Shown piece after piece: positions 57,698 through 64,000 of a DNA stretch of 64,000 nucleotides. Positions within the stretch are counted from its first letter, which is position 1. Every line of letters begins with the position of its first letter. Origin of the DNA: Treponema denticola (GTDB taxonomy: Bacteria; Spirochaetota; Spirochaetia; Treponematales; Treponemataceae); assembly GCF_024400535.1 (NCBI RefSeq), contig NZ_CP038800.1:124001-188000 (forward strand), given 5' to 3'. The position numbers were made by a program, and so were the translations under genes. A model generated the notes under the pieces. That model was not told the origin of the DNA. It ran no database searches and saw only the letters and a program-made list of their open reading frames with translations.

Positions 57698-60091
57698 ATG
57701 ACTAAGATTGAATATGAAAAGATAAAAAAAATATGGGATTTTATTTATAATCATCCCAATACAAAGAGAATTATATCTCTTATATCTCTTGCGGCTCTTA
57801 TGTTTCTTCCATTTGGAATGGATAAGATGAACCTTTTTAATCAAGAACAGGATGCAATAAATCTTTATCCGTTTACTGTTTTGTTCTCAGGTGTTGTTCA
57901 CAAAGGTCTTAACTTTTTTTATATAAGCTGCTTTTCCTTTTTTGTACTACCCATAAGTTTTATAGTTGTTTTGGTTTCTATTTTTCAGAAAAAGATGTCT
58001 AAAACAGCTGTTTACCTAACTTTGTTAATAACGGTAACGCTTTACCTATCAACAGCGGTTGCAGGAATGGTATCTTTTGCTAATACATTGCGTTGGTTTA
58101 AGTCTTTAAGTTTTCTGACATATTTTGCTTTTTTTGGAGCCCTTGTTTTTCATATCATTTTGATTGCTCATGGAATTATTTCTATTAAAACTCAAAACAG
58201 TGCATATACAGAATATAAAAGACTTTTACTCGAAGAAGAACAAAAAAAGAAAGCTTCGTATAAAAAGATGATGGCACGGTTAAAGAGCCGGCAAGAAAAA
58301 ATACAACAAGAGACTGAAGATACTGAAAAAAAAGAAAGATTAAATATTAAAGAATTATTTAAAAAATCCATTTATACCTTAAAAAATAGAGAAAGAAGAT
58401 CTCATATAAAAACAAAAATAACAATAGTTATTCTTTTTACAATATTGGTAATTCTTTCAACTTTTATTTATACGGATTTAAGAAACTATAAAGTACTTCT
58501 TACTCAAAATGTTAATAATACGGGTAAAAATCAAGCGGAACAGGCTGCAGCAATCTATAGTTTTTCAGACGGTCTTCATGCAAAGATAAGTGCCTTTCTT
58601 GAAGGGATAAAAAAAACAAACCTTTCTGCTCCATTTCCTTTTCAGAGGGTCGATATTATAACAACAAGCAGTAAAAACCCTGTTTTTCTTGAAGAAATAA
58701 ATTCCTCTTCGGGGCTTCCCGATTTTGATGTGTTTTCCTATACGACGGCTGCCGGTCAGGTAAAAAATATACCTGATGAAGAAAAGGTTATAAGAGCAGA
58801 AGATGCCGCCCGTTATATAGAACACTGCAAAAATGAGTTTACTGCTAGTAATCCTATTTACAACAAAAATAAAGCTACATGTATCTATGTATATCCGGTA
58901 ACTTTTCAAAGGAAGGAAGGTCAAAGACTTGTAGGATTTTCCGTCGTTACTTACCTAAAAGAAATTTTAAATCGTCCGTATTTTAAGGCAAAGGTTTTTG
59001 TTCTATCAATTTCTGCCGTTTTTTTCTATGCTTCAATAATTATAACTTTATTTCTTGCAGACTTTATTGCAAATCCGATTATTTTTCTCTGCGGAAACAT
59101 CAGACAAACTGCAAATATTATTCGGGATATGATGTCAAGCAGTGCATCAATTCAAGCAGAACGGCTTATTTTTGAAGAAAATATCAAAACCCATGATGAA
59201 ATAAAGACTCTCTCTATAGAGTTAAAAAATATTATTTCACTGATTCGAGGGATTTTGCCCTATGTATCTTTTCATACTCTTCAAAATGCTGAAAAAAATA
59301 TTTTACGCAAAAGTACTACTAGAGATTTATGTTTTTTATTTACCGATATACGGGGTTTTACAAGCATGTGCGAAAATATGCAGCCTAAAGATGTAATCGC
59401 GATTTTAAACCGTTATTTGGATATTGAAACGAGAATAATTTTTGAAAACGGCGGCGATGTCGATAAATATGTCGGCGATGAAATTATGGCCTTTTTCTCA
59501 GGACCTAAAAAAGAAATCAACGCATGTAAGGCTGCTATGGAAATACGCAAGGCAATGAGGAGGGAACAGAAGGCGGCTTTAAAAGAAGGTTCTGCTTTAG
59601 TTTCTATAGGAATAGGTATAAACTCAGGTCCTGTAGTATTCGGACCGGTAGGTTCCAAAACCCGTAAGGATTTTACGTCAATAGGAGATACGGTAAATCT
59701 TGCAGCCCGCCTTGAAGGAGCTAATAAAGAATATCTTTCAAGATCGATTATTTCCGAATCAGTATACGAAAATTTGGATGACAGTTTTATCTGCCGTGAG
59801 CTTGACTATGTTACGGTAAAAGGAAAAACGGAGCCTGTAAGAATCTTTGAAATTCTTCAACCTACAGAAAAGATTCCCTTAGAACATATTAAAGATATAA
59901 AACACCTTTTTGAAAAAGGTCTTTCATATTATAGAAAAAGAAAATGGAACATGGCAGAAAAATACTTTTTGGAATGTGCAGAAAAATATAACGATGCACC
60001 ATCTAAGGTCTTCTTAAAGCGGATAGCTCATTATGAGGAATTTCCTCCCAAGACCGGTTGGAAAGGTGTATTTGTAATGGATGTAAAATAA
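57698..60091 (+). CDS. Membrane-bound class III adenylate/guanylate cyclase, complete active site
   Basis: A 797-residue protein. Four membrane segments (about 20-165) are followed by a Lys/Glu-rich coiled coil (about 170-235), a fifth membrane segment, a periplasmic sensor (about 260-425), a sixth segment, a HAMP-like linker and the cyclase domain (about 525-715). Metal Asp550 (FTDIRGFT) and Asp594 (YVGDE), the base-binding Lys, the Thr in DFTSIGD, and transition-state Asn667 and Arg671 (VNLAARL) are all present, so a homodimer should be active. The C-terminal 60 residues form a TPR-like tail. The Lys/Thr pair suggests ATP as substrate, by family rule. Confidence 0.88.
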   Translation: MTKIEYEKIKKIWDFIYNHPNTKRIISLISLAALMFLPFGMDKMNLFNQEQDAINLYPFTVLFSGVVHKGLNFFYISCFSFFVLPISFIVVLVSIFQKKMSKTAVYLTLLITVTLYLSTAVAGMVSFANTLRWFKSLSFLTYFAFFGALVFHIILIAHGIISIKTQNSAYTEYKRLLLEEEQKKKASYKKMMARLKSRQEKIQQETEDTEKKERLNIKELFKKSIYTLKNRERRSHIKTKITIVILFTILVILSTFIYTDLRNYKVLLTQNVNNTGKNQAEQAAAIYSFSDGLHAKISAFLEGIKKTNLSAPFPFQRVDIITTSSKNPVFLEEINSSSGLPDFDVFSYTTAAGQVKNIPDEEKVIRAEDAARYIEHCKNEFTASNPIYNKNKATCIYVYPVTFQRKEGQRLVGFSVVTYLKEILNRPYFKAKVFVLSISAVFFYASIIITLFLADFIANPIIFLCGNIRQTANIIRDMMSSSASIQAERLIFEENIKTHDEIKTLSIELKNIISLIRGILPYVSFHTLQNAEKNILRKSTTRDLCFLFTDIRGFTSMCENMQPKDVIAILNRYLDIETRIIFENGGDVDKYVGDEIMAFFSGPKKEINACKAAMEIRKAMRREQKAALKEGSALVSIGIGINSGPVVFGPVGSKTRKDFTSIGDTVNLAARLEGANKEYLSRSIISESVYENLDDSFICRELDYVTVKGKTEPVRIFEILQPTEKIPLEHIKDIKHLFEKGLSYYRKRKWNMAEKYFLECAEKYNDAPSKVFLKRIAHYEEFPPKTGWKGVFVMDVK

Positions 60092-60115
60092 AAATTAAAA
60101 TAAAAGGAGCTTTTT

Positions 60116-61039
60116 ATGGAATTTAAGCAGCTTGAAATATTTATCAAACTTGTGGAAAATTTAAGTTTTTCGACTACGGCAAGCGAGTTAAACATATCTC
60201 AGCCCACAGTCAGCCTTACCTTAAAGCAGCTTGAAGAAGAGCTCGATACGCCTCTATTTTTGCGTTCTACAAGAGAGCTAAAGTTAACTGAAGCCGGAAA
60301 TAAACTTTACGGCGAAGCAAAAACTATTCTCGCCGAAAGGGACAAGATAATAGAAAAATTTATCCATCCTGAAAGGAAGGTTATAACCATAGGAGCATCC
60401 ACCATTCCGGCAGGCTACCTTCTTCCTTCCATAGTGAGGGAGTTTAAAAAAAAGCATCCCGACATTTATATAAAGGTTGAAGAAAAAAACAGCCTTGAAA
60501 CAATAAAAAAGGTTTCTCTAAATACCGTCGATATAGGCATTGTCGGAATGAAAACAGAAGATGAAAACTGCGAGTTTCTTCCCATTTATAAAGACGAATT
60601 TGTATTTATAAGCGCTAATAATTCTTATTACCAAAAACTAAAAAAATCAAACCCCAACTTAAAACGTATTGCCGAAGAACCCTTTATTATCCGTGAAGCA
60701 GGCTCGGCCGTCAAGCAAAATATGGAGCTGATTTTAAAATCTCAAAAGATAGATTTAGATTCGATAAATATAAGCGCCTCGATAAACGACACTGAGGTAA
60801 TAAAGCAGTTGACCGCAGAAGGCTTGGGTACATCTTTTATATCGAGAATAGCAGTTGAAGACATGGTAAAAAATTAAAAACTGATAGCCTTTGAGTTAGG
60901 AGATGTTCCCCACCAATACCGCAATATCTATCTGGTATGGAATAAAAAAATAAACTACGCAAGCCATATCAAAGACTTTTTAAACTGCACGGAATGTTTT
61001 AAGGTAAAAAAAGAACTTAAAAATTTTGAAGATGTTTAA
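60116..61039 (+). pseudogene. LysR-family transcriptional regulator with an in-frame stop
   Basis: The N-terminal winged HTH is intact (MEFKQLEIFIKLVENLSFST, ISQPTVSLTLKQLEEELDTPL), followed by most of the effector-binding domain (ITIGASTIPAGYLLPSIVRE). The frame stops at TAA 60875-60877 after EDMVKN, at residue 253. The same frame then continues with LIAFELGDVPHQYRNIYLVW and KDFLNC to a second stop at 61037-61039. The joined length of 306 residues equals a normal LysR, so the gene carries a nonsense codon. The shortened protein may still bind DNA. It is 24 bases after the cyclase and upstream of the double-cubane genes, its plausible target. Confidence 0.75.
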
Positions 61040-61240
61040 AAGGACTCGAGCAGATATCTTAACTTTAAAAAATAATTTATATACCTTCTAACACAACGCT
61101 CAATTCGATTTTCTTGCTCAATATAAAATAACAATAAAATTTTATATTTGTCTCAACTACTTGTAATTTTTTTTAATAAATATTAACATATTATAATAAA
61201 TATAGAGTAACTCAATCTAAACTATTTTTGGAGTATGCTT

Positions 61241-62413
61241 ATGAACAATTTGCCTAAAGGCTTTGACAGCTTGGCTGAAGCTCAGCAGAAAAAATTTTTA
61301 GCTTTAAAAAGTTTAAAAGATGGAGGCGGCAAGGTTATCGGCCTTTACTGTTCCTATGTACCTACCGAACTTGTATATGCAGCCGGGGCCGTTCCCGTTT
61401 CTTTATGTGCAACAAGTGAAAAGCCCATAAGTGCAGCCGAGAGAGATTTACCTAAGAACCTATGTCCTCTTATAAAAGCTTCTTACGGACATGCCATAAC
61501 CGACACCTGTCCGTTCTTTTATTTTTCTGATTTTATTGTGGGAGAAACTACCTGTGACGGCAAAAAAAAGATGTTCGAACTTTTAAACGATATAAAGCCG
61601 ACCTATGTGATGCATCTGCCTCAAAATAACCTTGATCCGAAGGCATACCCCTTTTGGGCTGATGAGGTAAAAAAGCTAAAAGAAAGAATCGAGGAATTTT
61701 ATAACATAACAATAACCGAAGACGATTTAAGAAAGGCTATAAAGGACTGCAATCAGGAAAGAAGAAACCTTGTAAATTTCTTTGAGCTTTCAGCCCTAGA
61801 TCCTTCTCCCGTTTCAGGCTTGGAACAGTTTAATGTAAAAGAAGCCTTTGGTTTTCAATACGATATACAGCAGAAAAATGCCGAGATAGTAAAACGCACA
61901 AAAGAATTAAAAGAGTATTGGGAAAAGAATTTAAAAGGTACAAGGGATGACAGGCCGAGGATTTTAGTTACAGGCTGTCCATTGGGAGGCGTAAAAGAAA
62001 AAATTTTGGCACAGATTGAAAAACTGGGAGCCGTAATCGTAGGTTATGACAGCTGTTCAGGTTTACGCACCCACATGGAATTTGTAGATGAAAACCCCGC
62101 AAGGGATCCGATTGAGGCTATTGCCGAAAAGTATCTTAAAACAAACTGTTCCGTTATGAGTCCAAATCCCGGAAGGCTCAAGGATTTGGATTATCTTTTA
62201 GATCACTACAAGGCTGATGCCGTAATCGAATGTACCTTGGTTGCCTGCCACACCTTCAACCTTGAAGCTCATACTGTCGGAAAACACATCATAGAAAAAG
62301 GACTTCCCTATATTCACATAGAATCGGATTATTCGCAAGAAGATGCGGGACAATTTGCAACAAGACTTGAAGCCTTTTTGGAAGTTGTTTCAGAAAGGAA
62401 AAAACTAAAATGA
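61241..62413 (+). CDS. Double-cubane-cluster protein, 2-hydroxyacyl-CoA dehydratase (HgdB/YjiM) family
   Basis: About 390 residues from the ATG at 61241 (GGAG seven bases upstream; the ATG at 61235 is too close). Two similar domains carry the cluster Cys: YCSYVP, LCPLIKASYGHAITDTCPFF, ETTCDGKKK, VTGCPLGG, DSCSGLRT and IECTLVACHT. The family includes the HgdB-type dehydratases and single-gene double-cubane [8Fe-9S] reductases known from Carboxydothermus. An ATP-driven activator is needed but is not in the window. It overlaps the DUF3343 gene by four bases. Confidence 0.88.
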   Translation: MNNLPKGFDSLAEAQQKKFLALKSLKDGGGKVIGLYCSYVPTELVYAAGAVPVSLCATSEKPISAAERDLPKNLCPLIKASYGHAITDTCPFFYFSDFIVGETTCDGKKKMFELLNDIKPTYVMHLPQNNLDPKAYPFWADEVKKLKERIEEFYNITITEDDLRKAIKDCNQERRNLVNFFELSALDPSPVSGLEQFNVKEAFGFQYDIQQKNAEIVKRTKELKEYWEKNLKGTRDDRPRILVTGCPLGGVKEKILAQIEKLGAVIVGYDSCSGLRTHMEFVDENPARDPIEAIAEKYLKTNCSVMSPNPGRLKDLDYLLDHYKADAVIECTLVACHTFNLEAHTVGKHIIEKGLPYIHIESDYSQEDAGQFATRLEAFLEVVSERKKLK

Positions 62414-62658
62414 ATTATATAATTACCTTTGGAACGACAACAGCAGCAATTCAATGCGACTCGATGATAAAGGCTGACCCTATAAATGCAAAGCTTATTC
62501 CAATACCGGGCTTTTTAAAAGCCGGCTGCGGTTTTGCATGTCTTTTTCAAAATGCGCAAAAGGAAGAAGTTGAAAGCTGGATAGGCAAAAATAATATCAG
62601 TTATGAGACTTTGATTGAAGTAATATACGAAAATGGACTTATAAGTCCTAAAGCATAA
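62410..62658 (+). CDS. DUF3343 protein, partner of the double-cubane protein
   Basis: An 82-residue cytoplasmic protein: YIITFGTTTAAIQCDSMIK, LIPIPGFLKAGCGFACLFQN with a Cys pair, and a helix-strand end. DUF3343 is a small ferredoxin-like fold often encoded with 2-hydroxyacyl-CoA dehydratase and selenium-related proteins. The ATGA overlap with the preceding gene indicates translational coupling. Confidence 0.8.
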   Translation: MNYIITFGTTTAAIQCDSMIKADPINAKLIPIPGFLKAGCGFACLFQNAQKEEVESWIGKNNISYETLIEVIYENGLISPKA

Positions 62659-62663
62659 AAAGA

Positions 62664-62695
62664 AACGCCGTACAAGAATTATTCTTTACGGCGTT
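62664..62695. terminator. Terminator-like hairpin between convergent double-cubane operons
   Basis: A 9-bp stem AACGCCGTA / TACGGCGTT with a 14-base loop lies in the 47-base gap. The tail is weakly T-rich. Confidence 0.6.
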
Positions 62696-62705
62696 CCCTA
62701 AAAAA

Positions 62706-62966
62706 TCAGCAAAATTTATTTCTTTCGGGATTAAAAATTTTTTCACTTTCCCAAAATTTACTTATTTTAATGCCTTCTTCTTCGATTATCTCCTTAATTT
62801 TATCCGTGTCGGAAAAATCATAATAGAGAATACTTACTCCGCAGCAAGCATCGGCTTCCCTGGGAGTAGGAGCCATTGTACACTTTATGCCTTCTTTTTT
62901 TATAAGACCGTAAAGCTTAAGAGCTGTTTTTGAATCAGGCAAAAAAACATAATAATTTTTCATCAT
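62706..62966 (-). CDS. DUF3343 protein (second copy)
   Basis: An 86-residue homologue of the protein at 62410: YYVFLPDSKTALKLYGLIKK, MAPTPREADACCGVSILYY with an adjacent Cys pair in place of the spaced pair, and a longer C-terminus ending in Cys. It overlaps the second double-cubane gene by four bases on the minus strand. Confidence 0.8.
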   Translation of the reverse strand: MMKNYYVFLPDSKTALKLYGLIKKEGIKCTMAPTPREADACCGVSILYYDFSDTDKIKEIIEEEGIKISKFWESEKIFNPERNKFC

Positions 62967-64000
62967 CTTAACATTTCTATAAAAGCACCGATACGGGTTT
63001 TTAGTTGCTCTGCATCTTCATCGGTATAATCCGTTTCAATGCCTAAACATGGAATATTATGTTCGCGTAAAACCTTTTCGACAAAATATCCTTCCGTATC
63101 ATAGATATTACAGAATTTTAAATTTAAATCGATAACGCCGTCTGCCTTATATTCTTTTGCAAGCCGGATAATATCATCGATTCTTTCTTTATTTGGGGTA
63201 AAACAAGCACAGTTTATATGTCCCAAATACCTTTTTGTTAAGTTATTAACCATTTCATCAATTGTGGTTCCCGTTTCATCAACCAAAGCCTCACAGTATC
63301 TTATTCCGGTACACATCTCTTCACAAACAACAGCTCCTCCTGTAGTTTCGATTATGTGATGAATTTTCCAGTTTGGAATTGAAAGCGGAGTTCCCGTCAA
63401 AAGGATTCTCTTTGTTCCTTTTTTAAAGACGGAAACATTTTGCTTTTTTCGTGTTTCAAGTTCATCACAGAGCTTGTTTACCATTGTTACAAAACGGGTA
63501 GGATCATCGTAAAAGGCAATCTGATGAATCAATAAAACATCTTTACCGGAAATAGGAATGTTTTCCAGCTTTCTAAAATTATTCAATCTTTGTAAGGCCT
63601 TTCTTTTGCTGTTTACGGTTTCAATAGCCTTTTTTAAAGATTCGGGAGTTACTTTATTTCCCGTAAGTTCTTCAAGCTTTTTAATATAGCCCTTGATTTC
63701 TAAAGCCCATTTTTCAAAATCCTGAGGCCTTTTCATCTGGGGAATGTCCATAATATGCATGGGTGCATCTTCTGCCAAAATTTCCCAAGCCTTCTTTTTT
63801 CCGTCACAGGTTGTTTCACCGACAAACAAGTCACATATTCTAAAGAAAGGACAGGTCTTTCCAAAGCGGGCTCCAAGCGAAGCTTTAATTAGGGGACAAG
63901 TTGCCGTAGGTAAAAATTTTTCACCATCGGGAACCCAAAATTGTGAACCGCTGCAAAGGCCCGTTGCAATGGCTCCTGCCGCAATCACTACTTCATCAGG
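62963..64000 (-). CDS. Double-cubane-cluster protein (second copy), 5' end outside the window
   Basis: 345 residues are readable and the frame is open to the window edge (PDEVVIAAGAIATGLC). It matches the protein at 61241: ATCPLIKASLGARFGKTCPFF, ETTCDGKKK, EEMCTGIRYCEA, NCACFTPN and LKFCN. The first copy has VTGCPLGG where this one has LTGTPLS, so one Cys is not shared; the two copies are not simple duplicates. It is convergent with the first pair. Confidence 0.85.
   Translation of the reverse strand, partial: PDEVVIAAGAIATGLCSGSQFWVPDGEKFLPTATCPLIKASLGARFGKTCPFFRICDLFVGETTCDGKKKAWEILAEDAPMHIMDIPQMKRPQDFEKWALEIKGYIKKLEELTGNKVTPESLKKAIETVNSKRKALQRLNNFRKLENIPISGKDVLLIHQIAFYDDPTRFVTMVNKLCDELETRKKQNVSVFKKGTKRILLTGTPLSIPNWKIHHIIETTGGAVVCEEMCTGIRYCEALVDETGTTIDEMVNNLTKRYLGHINCACFTPNKERIDDIIRLAKEYKADGVIDLNLKFCNIYDTEGYFVEKVLREHNIPCLGIETDYTDEDAEQLKTRIGAFIEMLR

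Overview
The window reads as the chromosome of an oral-type Treponema, close to T. denticola. Supporting signs are the low G+C content, the spirochaete-style gene set (FlgM anti-sigma-28, a PilZ c-di-GMP receptor, 7TM-DISM receptors, many lipoprotein signal peptides, double-cubane iron-sulfur proteins) and integron-like attC sites, a feature known from T. denticola. The species is inferred and was not tested by a search.

Layout. 1-3.4 kb: a CHASE2 receptor fragment, an M48 lipoprotein protease and an SH3 protein, then an SsuA/TauA-like binding protein with its permease. 3.5-10.2 kb: a dipeptide/oligopeptide ABC operon whose binding-protein gene carries a one-base frameshift, ending in an M42 aminopeptidase. 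10.3-13.2 kb: a TPR protein, a PilZ protein, the SRP RNA and five tRNAs (four different Ser isoacceptors plus Arg). 13.2-16.6 kb: two perfect parS palindromes, DnaA boxes, a methyltransferase, an O6-alkylguanine repair protein, a DUF721 protein and a metallo-beta-lactamase-fold enzyme. 16.6-23.5 kb: an accessory island of intact and broken toxin-antitoxin modules and a small cluster of attC-bounded cassettes without an integrase, carrying a membrane protein, HigBA and a D-Ala-D-Ala-type ligase. 23.6-25.8 kb: recF and dnaN, without dnaA beside them. 26-31.5 kb: a macrodomain protein, a Fic remnant, a RhuM protein, an ABC exporter, and a PIN-type TA module bracketed by an 89-bp direct repeat of the exporter gene end. 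31.5-39 kb: a fused KDPG aldolase/KDG kinase and a DUF3798-type ABC importer operon. 39.2-44.2 kb: two lipoproteins and a tandem pair of 7TM-DISM class III cyclases. 44.3-48.6 kb: a CoA-disulfide reductase-rhodanese fusion, an APC permease and a YeeE/YedE transporter, probably a sulfane-sulfur operon. 48.7-51.7 kb: a two-component system with a BrkB/YihY membrane protein carrying a cyclic-nucleotide-binding domain. 51.8-57.4 kb: a secreted unknown protein, FlgM, RsmI, a zinc-ribbon protein, an asparaginase and a second ABC exporter. 57.6-64 kb: a third, complete class III cyclase, a broken LysR regulator, and two convergent double-cubane/DUF3343 pairs, the second running off the end.

How the genes work together. 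Cyclic-nucleotide signalling recurs: three cyclase-domain proteins, a CHASE2 receptor fragment at the left edge, and a membrane protein with a cyclic-nucleotide-binding domain. The two tandem cyclases have complementary active-site losses: the first lacks both metal-binding Asp but keeps the transition-state Asn and Arg; the second keeps both Asp but lacks Asn and Arg. They look like an obligate heterodimer with a single working site, as in the C1/C2 halves of mammalian adenylyl cyclase. This is the strongest candidate for an undescribed system here. The peptide transporter, M42 aminopeptidase and asparaginase fit an amino-acid-fermenting lifestyle. The parS sites, DnaA boxes and dnaN-recF suggest an origin-proximal position. 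The TA/attC island and several fresh pseudogenes mark the part of the window in flux.
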